Positions 1 to 10,920 of a DNA stretch of 64,000 nt are shown in pieces. The notes beneath the pieces are model-generated. The model was not told the origin of the DNA and searched no databases. It was given only the letters and a program-made list of their open reading frames with translations. The first letter of the stretch is position 1; every line of letters starts with the position of its first letter. Position numbers and translations under genes: made by a program. The stretch spans positions 1,342,501 through 1,406,500 of the forward strand of contig NZ_FMHZ01000002.1 of NCBI RefSeq assembly GCF_900090315.1, written 5' to 3'. The DNA is from Micromonospora citrea. GTDB lineage: Bacteria > Actinomycetota > Actinomycetes > Mycobacteriales > Micromonosporaceae.

Positions 1-3000
1 ACCAGATCCAGGCCATCGGCGACGCCGTCGAGGAACTGGCCGCCGAGGGGCCCGGCGACGTCCTGGTCTTCCTCAGCGGCGAGCGGGAGATCCGGGACAC
101 CGCCGACGCGCTGGGCAAGCTGGTGGAGAAGAAACCGGCGCTGCGCGGCACCGAGATCCTGCCGCTGTACGCCCGCCTCTCCACCGCCGAGCAGCACCGG
201 GTCTTCGCCCCGCACGCCGGGCGCCGGGTGGTCCTGGCGACCAACGTGGCGGAGACCTCGCTCACCGTGCCCGGCATCAAGTACGTGGTGGACCCGGGCA
301 CCGCGCGCATCTCCCGCTACAGCAGCCGGTTGAAGGTGCAGCGGCTGCCGATCGAGCCGGTCTCGCAGGCGTCGGCCAACCAGCGCAAGGGGCGCTGCGG
401 GCGCACCTCGGACGGCATCTGCATCCGCCTCTACGACGAGCAGGACTTCCTGTCCCGCCCGGAGTTCACCGACCCGGAGATCCTGCGCACCAACCTCGCC
501 TCGGTCATCCTCCAGATGACGTCCATCGGGCTGGGCGACATCGCCGCGTTCCCGTTCATCGACCCGCCGGACCGGCGCAACATCACCGATGGCGTCAACC
601 TGCTGCACGAGCTGGGCGCGCTGGACCCGACGGAGACGGACCCGGCGAAGCGGCTCACCCCGCTGGGCCGGCGGCTCGCCCAGCTCCCCGTCGACCCGCG
701 GCTGGCCCGGATGGTCGTCGAGGGCGAGCGCAACGGCTGCGCCACCGAGGTGATGGTGATCGCCGCCGCGCTGTCGATCCAGGACCCGCGCGAACGGCCC
801 GCCGACAGGCAGGCCCAGGCCGACCAGGCGCACGCCCGGTTCACCGACCGCGAGTCGGACTTCGTGACGCTGCTCAACCTGTGGCGGCACCTGCGCGAGC
901 AGCAGCGCGAGCTGTCGTCCAGCGCGTTCCGGCGGATGTGCAAGGCCGAATACCTCAACTACCTGCGGGTGCGCGAGTGGCAGGACATCGTCAGCCAGTT
1001 GCGCCAGGTCCTGCGTACCCCCGAAGAGGGGCGACCGACGCGCGACGGCGGCGGGCGCGGGGGCGGCGCGGACCTGCCGGAGGAGATCGACACCCCGAAG
1101 GTGCACCAGTCGCTGCTGGCCGGCCTGCTCTCCCACGTCGGGCTCAAGGACGCGCAGAAGCACGAGTACCTGGGCGCCCGGGGCGCGAAGTTCGCGCTCT
1201 TCCCCGGCTCGGCGCTGTTCAAGAAGCCGCCGCGCTGGGTGATGGCGGCCGAACTGGTCGAGACCTCCCGGCTCTGGGGCCGCGTGAACGGCCGGGTCGA
1301 GCCGGAGTGGGTCGAGCCGCTCGCCCAGCACCTGGTCAAGCGCAGCTACAGCGAGCCGCACTGGGAGAAGAAGCAGGCGGCCGTGATGGCCTACGAGAAG
1401 GTGACCCTCTACGGCATTCCGTTGGTCACCTCGCGCAAGGTCAACTTCGGCCGGATCGACCCGGCGCTGTCGCGGGAGCTGTTCATCCGGCACGCCCTGG
1501 TCGAGGGCGACTGGCAGACCCACCACCACTTCTGGCGGGACAACCAGCGGCTGCTGGCGGAGATCGAGGAGCTGGAGAACCGGGCCCGGCGCCGCGACAT
1601 CCTCGTCGACGACCAGACCGTCTTCGACTTCTACGACGCCCGCGTCCCGGCCGACGTGGTCTCCGGGCGGCACTTCGACGCCTGGTGGAAGAAGACCCGC
1701 CGGGAGCAGCCGGACCTGCTCACCTTCACCCGGGAGCTGCTGGTCAACGCCGGCCGTGGCGGCGTCGACGAGGCCGACTACCCCGACGAGTGGTCGGCCG
1801 ACGGGGTGACCCTGCCGCTGACCTACCGCTTCGAGCCGGGGACGCCCACCGACGGCGTGACCGTCGACATCCCACTGCCGCTGCTCAACCAGGTGCCGGC
1901 CGAGAGCTTCGACTGGCAGGTGCCGGGGCTGCGCGAGGAGCTCGTCGTCGCGCTGATCCGCTCGCTGCCCAAGGCGCTGCGCCGCAACTTCGTCCCGGTG
2001 CCGGACTACGCGCGCGCGGCGCTGGCCGCCATGCCGGCCGGCGAGGAGCCGCTGCTGGACGCGCTGACCCGGCAGCTGCGCCGGATGACCGGGGTCACCG
2101 TGCCCCGCGACGCGTGGGACCTCGACCGGCTGCCCGCGCACCTGCGGGTCAGCTTCCGGGTGCTCGACGAGGAGAACCGTCCGGTCGCCGAGGGCAAGGA
2201 CCTGCCGGCCCTGCAACGCCAGCTCAAGGCGGAGGTACGCCAGGTGGTGGCCGCCGCCGCGCCCGACGTGGCCCGTACGGGGTTGACCGACTGGAGCATC
2301 GGCACGCTGCCGCGCACCATCGAGCAGGTCCGGGCCGGGTACGCGGTGACCGCGTACCCGGCGCTGGTGGACGAGGGCACGACGGCCGGGGTGAAGGTGT
2401 TCGACTCCCCCGCCGAGCAGGAGGCCGCGCACTGGGCGGGCACCCGGCGGCTGCTGCGGCTGACCGTGCCGTCGCCGGCGAAGTTCCTCCAGGGGCGGCT
2501 CAGCAACGAGGCGAAGCTGGCCCTGAGCCGCAACCCGCACGGCGGCGTGCAGCAGCTCATCTCCGACGCGGCCGGGGCGGCGATCGACAAGCTCATCGGC
2601 GAGGCCGGCGGTCCGGCCTGGGACGCCGACGGCTTCGCCGCGCTGCGGGAGAAGGTCCGCGCCGACCTGGTGGACACCGTGGTCGAGGTCATGGACCGGG
2701 TACGCCGGGTGCTCGCCGCCGCGTACGCGGTCGAGCAGCGCCTCGGCAGGACCCAGAACCTGGCCGTGGTGGCGGCGCTGGCCGACATCCGGGCACAGCT
2801 CACCGGCCTGGTGCACGCCGGTTTCGTCACCGAGACCGGGTACGCGCGCCTGCCCGACCTGCTGCGCTACCTCACCGCGATCGAGCGGCGGCTGGACCGG
2901 CTGCCGGGCAACCCGCAGCGCGACAAGCAGCAGCAGGACCGGGTCGCGGTGGTGCAGAAGGAATACCAGGACATGCTCGCCGCGCTGCCGCCGAGCCGCC

Positions 3001-3140
3001 GGCAGTCGGCGGCGGTCCGACAGATCCGCTGGATGATCGAGGAGCTGCGGGTGAACGTCTTCGCCCAGGCGCTGGGCACCCCGTACCCGGTGTCCGAGCA
3101 GCGGATCTACCGCGCGATGGACGACGCCGAGGGCCGGTGA
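1..3140 (+). CDS. hrpA: ATP-dependent RNA helicase HrpA, C-terminal part (5' truncated)
   Basis: DEAH-box RNA helicase that unwinds RNA with NTP hydrolysis. The frame is open from base 3, so the gene starts left of the window; about 1046 codons are visible, against a usual length of about 1300. Near the start are helicase motif V (TNVAETSLT, near base 240) and motif VI (QRKGRCGR, near base 385). These are followed by the HA2/ratchet region and the long C-terminal region (OB fold plus DUF3418-type) that separates bacterial HrpA from HrpB. The DEAH motif and P-loop lie outside the window. The stop at 3138-3140 is followed by short GC hairpins, and the next gene is convergent. The family call is secure; the cellular role of HrpA in actinomycetes is not established here. 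Confidence 0.93.
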   Translation, partial: QIQAIGDAVEELAAEGPGDVLVFLSGEREIRDTADALGKLVEKKPALRGTEILPLYARLSTAEQHRVFAPHAGRRVVLATNVAETSLTVPGIKYVVDPGTARISRYSSRLKVQRLPIEPVSQASANQRKGRCGRTSDGICIRLYDEQDFLSRPEFTDPEILRTNLASVILQMTSIGLGDIAAFPFIDPPDRRNITDGVNLLHELGALDPTETDPAKRLTPLGRRLAQLPVDPRLARMVVEGERNGCATEVMVIAAALSIQDPRERPADRQAQADQAHARFTDRESDFVTLLNLWRHLREQQRELSSSAFRRMCKAEYLNYLRVREWQDIVSQLRQVLRTPEEGRPTRDGGGRGGGADLPEEIDTPKVHQSLLAGLLSHVGLKDAQKHEYLGARGAKFALFPGSALFKKPPRWVMAAELVETSRLWGRVNGRVEPEWVEPLAQHLVKRSYSEPHWEKKQAAVMAYEKVTLYGIPLVTSRKVNFGRIDPALSRELFIRHALVEGDWQTHHHFWRDNQRLLAEIEELENRARRRDILVDDQTVFDFYDARVPADVVSGRHFDAWWKKTRREQPDLLTFTRELLVNAGRGGVDEADYPDEWSADGVTLPLTYRFEPGTPTDGVTVDIPLPLLNQVPAESFDWQVPGLREELVVALIRSLPKALRRNFVPVPDYARAALAAMPAGEEPLLDALTRQLRRMTGVTVPRDAWDLDRLPAHLRVSFRVLDEENRPVAEGKDLPALQRQLKAEVRQVVAAAAPDVARTGLTDWSIGTLPRTIEQVRAGYAVTAYPALVDEGTTAGVKVFDSPAEQEAAHWAGTRRLLRLTVPSPAKFLQGRLSNEAKLALSRNPHGGVQQLISDAAGAAIDKLIGEAGGPAWDADGFAALREKVRADLVDTVVEVMDRVRRVLAAAYAVEQRLGRTQNLAVVAALADIRAQLTGLVHAGFVTETGYARLPDLLRYLTAIERRLDRLPGNPQRDKQQQDRVAVVQKEYQDMLAALPPSRRQSAAVRQIRWMIEELRVNVFAQALGTPYPVSEQRIYRAMDDAEGR

Positions 3141-3141
3141 G

Positions 3142-3186
3142 CCCGCCGGGGCGGGTACGAGCCGGTTGATCAGCCCGCCGGGCGGG
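3142..3186. terminator. Possible terminator: two small GC hairpins
   Basis: Two short inverted repeats (CCCGCC/GGCGGG at 3142-3155 and again at 3174-3186) follow the hrpA stop, with no T-run. The remaining gap up to 3375 shows nothing else recognisable. The position between convergent genes suits termination, but the stems are short. Confidence 0.35.
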
Positions 3187-3375
3187 AACGTGTGGGCCGG
3201 TCAGCCGCCGGGAAGCCGCACAGCGCGTCGGCCGCCAACGAACTAGCCGGCCGGGAAGCGGCGCAGCCGCTCGTGGCGGCGGCGCAGCCGCTGGCCGGGA
3301 GCCGCATGGCCCGCCGGCTGCGCGGTGCGCAGCAGGTCGGCGATCTGCGGGGCGGCGGGTGCCGTCGGTCGGCGG

Positions 3376-4305
3376 TCAGAGCGGCTCGACGCCCGGGGGC
3401 AGGTCGCCGCCGGCGGTGGCGTCGCGGACGTACTCCAGCAGTATCCGGCGCAGCTCCCGGCCGGCGTGGGTGGGCACCACGTCGCGGCGGCGGGCGACCG
3501 CGATGGTCCGCCGCACGCCGGGCGGGGCAAGGCGGGTGACCCGGACGCCCGCGCGGCGGGCCACCACGATGCCGGGCACCAGCGCGACGCCCAGCCCGGC
3601 CTCGACGAAGCTGAGCACGGCGTCCATCTCGCCGCCGTCGACGGCGATCCTCGGCTCGAAGCCGGCCTCCCGGCACGCCTGGATGGTGGCGTCGCGCAGG
3701 TCGTAGCCCTCCCGGAACATCACCATCGGTTGGTCGCGCAGGTCGTCGATGCGCAACTGCGCGGCGCCCGGCGCCGTCGGCAGTTCCTCCACCGAGGCGA
3801 CCACCAGGCTCTCCCGCAGGATCGGGTCCGCGCGCAGACCGGGGTCGGTGCCCTGCGCCGGCATGATGATCAGCGCCAGGTCGAGGTCGCCGCGGAGCAG
3901 GTCCCGGACGAGGTCCTGCGAGCCGCTCTCCTCCACCCGCAGGTCGATGGTGGGGTGGGCGTCGCGGAACCGGCGCAGCACCGGCGGGGCGAGCGAGGTC
4001 GCCAGGCTGGGCGTGGCGCCGAGCCGCACCCGCCCGCGCCGCAGGCCCACCAGCTCCTGCACCTCGCGGGTCGCCGTGTCCACGTCGGCCAGGATCCGCT
4101 TGGCCAGCGGGAGCAGCACCTCCCCCGCCGCGGTGAGGGCGATGTTGCCCCTTACCCGTTCGAAGAGCGGGGCGCCGAGGGCGTCCTCCAGCGCGTGAAT
4201 TTGCTTACTCAACGATGGCTGCGTGATGCCCACGAGGTCGGCGGCTTGGGTGAAATGTCGGACTTCGGCGACCGCCACGAAGTACCTCAGCTGATGTAGC
4301 TGCAT
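3376..4305 (-). CDS. LysR-family transcriptional regulator
   Basis: A 309-residue regulator with the full LysR layout. It has an N-terminal winged helix-turn-helix (residues 1-60, including TQAADLVGITQPSLSKQIH and the linker helix) and a two-lobed effector-binding domain from about residue 90. The start is an ATG at 4305. The gene is divergent from sdhCAB with a gap of about 80 bp containing a LysR-type T-N11-A palindrome. The usual LysR arrangement (autoregulation plus control of the divergent operon) is therefore likely, with succinate dehydrogenase as the candidate target. The effector cannot be read from the sequence. Homologues divergent from sdh occur in other actinomycetes, which supports the link, but regulation is an inference. 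Confidence 0.9.
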   Translation of the reverse strand: MQLHQLRYFVAVAEVRHFTQAADLVGITQPSLSKQIHALEDALGAPLFERVRGNIALTAAGEVLLPLAKRILADVDTATREVQELVGLRRGRVRLGATPSLATSLAPPVLRRFRDAHPTIDLRVEESGSQDLVRDLLRGDLDLALIIMPAQGTDPGLRADPILRESLVVASVEELPTAPGAAQLRIDDLRDQPMVMFREGYDLRDATIQACREAGFEPRIAVDGGEMDAVLSFVEAGLGVALVPGIVVARRAGVRVTRLAPPGVRRTIAVARRRDVVPTHAGRELRRILLEYVRDATAGGDLPPGVEPL

Positions 4306-4309
4306 CTAA

Positions 4310-4324
4310 ATAGCCTACAGCTAT
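4310..4324. promoter_or_regulatory. LysR-type operator (T-N11-A palindrome) in the lysR/sdhC gap
   Basis: ATAG-N7-CTAT is an exact inverted repeat containing the T-N11-A spacing typical of LysR-family sites. It lies 5 bp upstream of the lysR start and about 60 bp upstream of the preferred sdhC start. The surrounding AT-richer bases probably hold the overlapping divergent promoters. Binding by the adjacent regulator is inferred. Confidence 0.6.
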
Positions 4325-4382
4325 CAAGACTGCGACTTCGATGCATTGGACGACTGATCAAAGTGCTCCTAGCGTCGTTCAG

Positions 4383-5072
4383 GTGGTAGTCACGAGAACA
4401 CGGTCGCCCATCCGCTCCAACGTCGGCCTCAAGGCCGTCATGGCGGTGACGGGCATCATCCTGGTGCTGTTCCTCATCCTGCACATGATCGGCAACCTGA
4501 AGGTGTTCACGGGGGAGACCTCGTTCGACCACTACGCGCACTGGCTGCGCGACATCGGGAAGCCGCTGCTGCCGGGCGTCTGGTTCCTCTGGATCCAGCG
4601 CGGCGTGCTGACCGTCGCCGTCGTGGCGCACATCGCCGCCGCCACCGCGCTCGCCCGACGCTCCCGCGCCGCCCGACCGGTCCGGTACGCGCACCGCCCG
4701 AAGGTCCAGGGCAGCTACGCGGCCCGCACGATGCGCTGGGGCGGGGTCATCATCCTGCTCTTCGTGATCTACCACCTGCTGGACCTGACCACCGGCCACC
4801 TGAACCCGGTCGGCGACCCGACCAGGCCGTACGCCAACGTCGTCGCCGACTTCGCGCCGGAGCGCTGGTACGTCACGCTCTTCTACACCCTGGCGGTCGT
4901 CGCGTTGGGCTTCCACCTGCGGCACGGGGCGTTCAGCGCGTTCCGCAGCCTGGGGCAGCAGACCCCCAAGGGCGAGCGCCGGGCCCGCACCGCCGCGCTG
5001 GTCTTCGCCGTCGCGCTCTGCGCCGGCTTCCTGGTGGTCCCGTTCGCCGTACTCACCGGATTGGTGTCCTGA
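4383..5072 (+). CDS. sdhC: Succinate dehydrogenase cytochrome b subunit
   Basis: Membrane anchor of respiratory complex II, in the single-subunit cytochrome b558 type with five transmembrane helices. It carries electrons from the iron-sulfur subunit to menaquinone. Helices are visible at [14 protein letters not shown], at the segment around [12 protein letters not shown], at the segment around [14 protein letters not shown], at [12 protein letters not shown], and at the C-terminus. Their histidines (ILHM, IYHLL, HLRHG) are the expected haem b ligands. Start: an in-frame ATG lies at 4341, but conserved sequence begins with [14 protein letters not shown], so the GTG at 4383 (229 aa) is preferred. 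Neither start has a strong Shine-Dalgarno. The stop is one base before sdhA. Confidence 0.93.
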   Translation: MVVTRTRSPIRSNVGLKAVMAVTGIILVLFLILHMIGNLKVFTGETSFDHYAHWLRDIGKPLLPGVWFLWIQRGVLTVAVVAHIAAATALARRSRAARPVRYAHRPKVQGSYAARTMRWGGVIILLFVIYHLLDLTTGHLNPVGDPTRPYANVVADFAPERWYVTLFYTLAVVALGFHLRHGAFSAFRSLGQQTPKGERRARTAALVFAVALCAGFLVVPFAVLTGLVS

Positions 5073-5073
5073 C

Positions 5074-7007
<1,934 letters not shown>

Positions 7008-7011
<4 letters not shown>

Positions 7012-7772
7012 ACCTGACCCTGCGCATCTGGCGCCAGTCCGGCCCCGAGGACAAGGGTCGGATGGTCACCTACAAGGTCGACGACGTCTCCCCGGACATG
7101 TCCTTCCTGGAGATGCTCGACGTGCTCAACGAGCGGCTGATCCTGGCCGGCGAGGAGCCGGTGGCGTTCGACCACGACTGCCGCGAGGGCATCTGCGGCA
7201 TGTGCGGCCTGATGATCAACGGCAACGCGCACGGGCCGCAGCGCGGCACCACCGCCTGCCAGCTGCACATGCGGCAGTTCTCCGACGGCGACACGATCGA
7301 CATCGAGCCGTGGCGGGCGCGGGCGTTCCCGGTCGTCAAGGACCTGGTGGTCAACCGGAGCGCGTTCGACAAGATCATCGCGGCCGGCGGCTACATCACC
7401 GCGCCGACCGGCAGCGCCCCCGAGGCGCACTCCACCCCGGTCGCCAAGGCCAACGCGGACGCCGCCTTCGAGGCGGCGGAGTGCATCGGCTGCGGCGCCT
7501 GCGTGGCCGCCTGCCCCAACGGCTCCGGCATGCTCTTCACCGCCGCCAAGATCACCCAGCTCTCGCTGCTGCCGCAGGGCCAGCCGGAGCGCTACACCCG
7601 GGTGATCGGCATGGTCGACGCGCACGACGAGGCCGGCTTCGGCGGCTGCACCAACGCCGGTGAGTGCACCGTGGTCTGCCCGAAGGGCATCCCGCTGAAC
7701 ACCATCGGCCGGCTCAACCGCGACTACCTGGTGGCCACCTCGAAGCGGGGCGACAACACCCCGGGCGCCTGA
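7008..7772 (+). CDS. sdhB: Succinate dehydrogenase iron-sulfur subunit
   Basis: Electron-transfer subunit linking the SdhA flavin to the membrane quinone site, 254 aa. The start is a GTG overlapping the sdhA stop (GTGA). Upstream in-frame sequence only shadows sdhA. The N-terminal [2Fe-2S] ferredoxin domain has Cys58, 63, 66 and 84. The C-terminal domain has the two cluster-binding groups C159-x2-C162-x2-C165-x3-C169 and C214, C220, C224 for the [3Fe-4S]/[4Fe-4S] centres. All ligands expected for a working subunit are present. It is the last gene of sdhCAB and is followed by a strong hairpin. Confidence 0.97.
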
Positions 7773-7799
7773 GCCTCCGCACGTCACGCCGGCGACGCC

Positions 7800-7849
7800 G
7801 GCACGAGGGCCGCCGCCTCCTCCCGGACCGCGGCGGCCCTCGCCGTGCC
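7800..7849 (+). terminator. Terminator hairpin of the sdh operon
   Basis: A perfect 12-bp stem (GAGGGCCGCCGC at 7805-7816 with its complement at 7830-7841) is extended by an outer GGCAC/GTGCC pairing. It starts 27 bases after the sdhB stop. There is no T-run, which is common for actinobacterial terminators. Confidence 0.75.
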
Positions 7850-7967
7850 ACCCCGCCGCTCACGGCCGGCACGCCACGCCAGCCCACGCCGGTCGCCATG
7901 GCACCGGGCGAGCGGCCCACGCCACCGCTCCGGTCGCGGCCGGCACCGCCGGGCCACCCGCACCGGT

Positions 7968-8113
7968 CGCCACCCCGGCGCTCGCGGCCACCATCACGAC
8001 GCAGTCCGGGCCAGGACCGTTCCGGCCGTCGCGGCCCGGCCGCCACCCCGGCGCTCGCGGCCACCATCACGACGCAGTCCGGGGCAGGACCGTTCCGGCC
8101 GTCGCGGCCCGGC
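7968..8113. repeat. 73-bp direct repeat, two copies
   Basis: Two adjacent copies (7968-8040 and 8041-8113) differ at only one or two positions. They begin CGCCACCCCGGCGCTCGCGG. They lie 73 bp left of palindromic element copy A and differ in sequence from the 77-bp units on its right. Confidence 0.85.
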
Positions 8114-8185
8114 GGTCCGTGCTCCCTCCCCGTCGGTCTGGCCGGTCGCGCCCCGGCCGGGCCGTCACAGCCTTCTGGTCCCGCC

Positions 8186-8245
8186 GCTGTCGAGCTGAAT
8201 CGTCTACGACATCGGCTGAATCGTCTACGACATCAGCTCGACAGC
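8186..8245. repeat. Dispersed palindromic element, copy A (compact form)
   Basis: A 60-bp element bounded by 13-bp perfect inverted arms (GCTGTCGAGCTGA at 8186-8198; its complement at 8233-8245). Between and overlapping them lie two direct copies of the 19-bp core TGAATCGTCTACGACATCA (the first ending in G), one after the other with almost no spacer. The core recurs near 17.75, 39.04 and 47.27 kb. No ORF is associated. Confidence 0.85.
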
Positions 8246-8463
8246 GCGCGAGCGAGCCACCCGGGGGCCGACCCACGGACGACGGCACGACAGGCGCAAC
8301 CGGTCCGCACCAGCTCGACAGCGCGCGATCGAGCCACCCGGGGGCCGACCCACGGACGACGGCACGACAGGCGCAACCGGTCCGCACCAGCTCGACAGCG
8401 CGCGATCGAGCCAGCCGAGGGGCGACCCGCGGACGACGGGACGACAGGCGCAACCGGTCCGCC
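8234..8463. repeat. 77-bp tandem repeat, three copies
   Basis: Units start at 8234, 8311 and 8388, each opening with CAGCTCGACAGCGCGCG. The first two are almost identical and the third is diverged. The opening bases are the right arm of palindromic element copy A, so the arm has been amplified with its flank. Confidence 0.9.
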
Positions 8464-8708
8464 CTCGACGCGGGCCGCCGGTCCCGTCCCTGGCCCGCCT
8501 GCCCCCCGGACCCGTCCGTCCCCGGCCCACGCACCCTGACCGACCCGCCCCGGCCGTGCGCGCCCTCCGGCCCGCCGCCGGCCCGTACGCGCCCTCCCCC
8601 CACCCCGGCCCGTGCGCGCCCTCACGCCCGTCTCGCGGCCGGGAACCGGTTCAACTCGACGCAGGCGGGTAGCCCGTCCAAGGACGGCACGAGGAGGGGC
8701 GACGGGAC

Positions 8709-9893
8709 ATGAAGGCACTGACCTGGCAGGGCAAGCGGGACGTACGGGTGGAGGACGTGCCCGATCCGCGCATCGAGGAGCCGACCGACGCGATCGTCCG
8801 GATCACGTCGACCGCGATCTGCGGCTCCGACCTGCATCTCTACGAGGTGCTCGGGCCGTTCCTCAAGCCCGGCGACGTCCTCGGGCACGAACCGATGGGC
8901 GTCGTCGAGGAGGTCGGCCCGGGAGTGACACGGCTCAAGCCGGGCGACCGGGTCGTGGTGCCGTTCAACATCTCCTGCGGCTCCTGCTGGATGTGCGAAC
9001 GGAAGCTCTACGCCCAGTGCGAGACCACCCAGGTCACCGCGCAGGGCAAGGGCGCCGCGCTGTTCGGCTACACCTCGCTGTACGGCTCGGTTCCGGGCGG
9101 GCAGGCCGAGTACCTGCGGGTGCCGCACGCCCAGTTCGGCCCGATCAAGGTGCCCGACACCGGGCCCGACGAGCGCTGGCTCTACCTGTCCGACATCCTG
9201 CCGACGGCGTGGCAGGCGGTGAAGTACGCCGACACCCCGCGCGGCGGCACCCTCGCCGTCTTCGGGCTGGGGCCGGTCGGCCAGTTCTGCGCCCGCATCG
9301 GCCGCCACCTCGGCGCCGACCGCGTGATCGGGCTGGACCTGGTTCCGGAGCGGCTGGCGATGGCCCGCCGGCACGGCATCGAGGTGCTCGACGTCAGCAA
9401 GCTGGACAACGTGCCGGACGCGCTCATCGACCTGGTCGACGGGCGCGGCCCCGACGCGGTGATCGACGCGGTCGGCATGGAGGCGCACGGCGCGCCCCTC
9501 GGCAAGCTCGCCCAGACCGCCGCCGGGCTGCTGCCCGACAAGCTCGCCCAGACCATGACCGACAAGGTCGGCGTCGACCGGCTCGTCGTGCTCAAGGCCG
9601 CGCTCAAGGCCGTCCGGCGCGGCGGCACCGTCTCGATCTCCGGCGTGTACGGCGGCGAGGTCGACCCCATGCCCCTGATGGAGATGTTCGACCGGGGCGT
9701 CCAGTTGCGGATGGGGCAGTGCCACGTGCGCCGCTGGACCGACGAGATCGTCCCGCTGCTCTCCGACGACGCCGACCCGCTGGGCGTGGCGGACCTGCGC
9801 ACCCACCGGGTGCCGCTGGCGCAGGCTCCGCAGGCGTACGAGATGTTCCAGAAGAAGCAGGACGGCTGCGTCAAGGTCGTGCTCGAGCCGTGA
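8709..9893 (+). CDS. Zinc-dependent alcohol dehydrogenase (formaldehyde dehydrogenase-like)
   Basis: Medium-chain dehydrogenase/reductase, 394 aa, predicted to oxidise an alcohol or aldehyde adduct with NAD(P). Catalytic zinc ligands C38 and H60/E61 (GHEPMG) are present. The structural zinc lobe is complete with C90, C93, C96 and C104. The Rossmann motif is FGLGPVGQF. The insert after about residue 115 and the C-terminal region resemble the glutathione-independent formaldehyde dehydrogenase branch (FdhA/threonine-dehydrogenase-like), but the substrate is not certain. The start ATG has a strong upstream GAGGAGGGG. The stop overlaps the following SDR gene by 4 bp, so the two are probably co-expressed. 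Confidence 0.9.
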   Translation: MKALTWQGKRDVRVEDVPDPRIEEPTDAIVRITSTAICGSDLHLYEVLGPFLKPGDVLGHEPMGVVEEVGPGVTRLKPGDRVVVPFNISCGSCWMCERKLYAQCETTQVTAQGKGAALFGYTSLYGSVPGGQAEYLRVPHAQFGPIKVPDTGPDERWLYLSDILPTAWQAVKYADTPRGGTLAVFGLGPVGQFCARIGRHLGADRVIGLDLVPERLAMARRHGIEVLDVSKLDNVPDALIDLVDGRGPDAVIDAVGMEAHGAPLGKLAQTAAGLLPDKLAQTMTDKVGVDRLVVLKAALKAVRRGGTVSISGVYGGEVDPMPLMEMFDRGVQLRMGQCHVRRWTDEIVPLLSDDADPLGVADLRTHRVPLAQAPQAYEMFQKKQDGCVKVVLEP

Positions 9894-10834
9894 GCCGGAC
9901 GGTGGTCGTCACCGGCGCGAGCAGCGGGATCGGCCGGGCTGCGGCCCGGATGTTCGCCGCGCGCGGGGACCGGCTGGTCCTCGCCGCCCGGTCCCCCGGC
10001 ACCCTCGCCGAGGTCCGCGACGAGTGCCGGGCCGCGGGCGCGCAGGTGCTGGACGTGCCCGTCGACATCACCGTCGAGGGCGCGCCGGCGGCGCTGGCCG
10101 ACGCGGCCGTCGAGCGGTTCGGCGGGATCGACGTCTGGGTGCACACGGCGGCGGTGATGGTCTACGGCCGGTTCGAGGAGACCCCGCAACGGGTCTTCGA
10201 GCACGTCGTGCGCACCGACCTGCTGGGCGCCGCCGCCGTGGCCCGGGCGGCGCTGGAGCGCTTCCGGGCGGCCGGCGGCGGCACGCTGGTCCTGACCGGT
10301 TCGGTGCTCGGGCACATCACCGCGCCCTACCTGAGCGCCTACGTGGTCAGCAAGTGGGGGTTGCAGGGGCTGACCCGGGTGTTGCAGCAGGAGGCCCGGG
10401 AGACGCCGGGCGTGCACGTCTGCATCGTCAACCCGGGCAGCGTGGACACCCCGGTCTACCAGCGGGCCGCGAACTACCTGGGCCGGACCGGCCGCCCGCC
10501 GCTGCCGGTCGCCACGCCCGAGCGGGTGGCGCGGGCCGTCGTGGACTGCGCGGATCGGCCCCGCCGGGAGGTGTCGGTGGGCCGGGCCAACGTGGTCATG
10601 CGCGTCGGCTTCACCGCCCTGCCCGGTGTCTACGACGCGCTCGTCGGGCCGCTGATGCGACTGGCCGGGCTGACCGACCGCCCGGTGGCGCCGCACGACG
10701 GGGTGGTGTTCGCGCCGGATCCGGCCAGCGCGGCCGTGCGCGGCGGTTGGCTGCCCGACCTGGGTCGGGTGGTCCGGGCCGTCGGTGGCCTCCCCGGGCC
10801 CGTCCTCGCGGCGGCCCGGAAACGGCCCCGGTGA
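9890..10834 (+). CDS. Short-chain dehydrogenase/reductase (SDR)
   Basis: NAD(P)-dependent oxidoreductase, 314 aa, starting at a GTG that overlaps the preceding stop. It has the classical SDR signature: TGASSGIG at residues 8-15, catalytic S138, Y151 and K155 (YVVSK), and NPGSVDTP after the active site. The C-terminal tail beyond residue 230 is longer than in minimal SDRs and may give a membrane-associated segment (VMRVGFTALPGVYDALV), as in other 300-residue SDRs. Coupling to the zinc dehydrogenase suggests a two-step alcohol/carbonyl conversion. The substrate is unknown. Confidence 0.9.
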   Translation: MSRTVVVTGASSGIGRAAARMFAARGDRLVLAARSPGTLAEVRDECRAAGAQVLDVPVDITVEGAPAALADAAVERFGGIDVWVHTAAVMVYGRFEETPQRVFEHVVRTDLLGAAAVARAALERFRAAGGGTLVLTGSVLGHITAPYLSAYVVSKWGLQGLTRVLQQEARETPGVHVCIVNPGSVDTPVYQRAANYLGRTGRPPLPVATPERVARAVVDCADRPRREVSVGRANVVMRVGFTALPGVYDALVGPLMRLAGLTDRPVAPHDGVVFAPDPASAAVRGGWLPDLGRVVRAVGGLPGPVLAAARKRPR

Positions 10835-10920
10835 CCGGTTTCACGGGCCGCCGAGATGGCTCACTTCGCCTAGGGTGGTCGGCCGGGAGACATTCCGGCC
10901 CACCACGACGGGAGAGACGA

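Larger units (their letters stand above)
7773..8708. other. 936-bp gap with no gene, filled with repeats
   Basis: After the sdhB terminator this gap holds a 73-bp direct repeat (two copies), palindromic element copy A, and three 77-bp tandem units. The rest, to the alcohol dehydrogenase start, is compositionally simple C/G-rich sequence. Long frames on both strands have no start context and no recognisable protein family, and they change with the repeat period, so they are treated as non-coding. Confidence 0.7.

Noticed and set aside
3141..3375. Several short ORFs between hrpA and lysR
   Set aside because: Arg/Gly/Ala-rich shadows, no ribosome-binding sites, and only 235 bp between clearly delimited genes.
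8234..8463. Possible CRISPR-like array (77-bp period)
   Set aside because: The entire 77-bp unit is repeated; there is no constant repeat with variable spacer.
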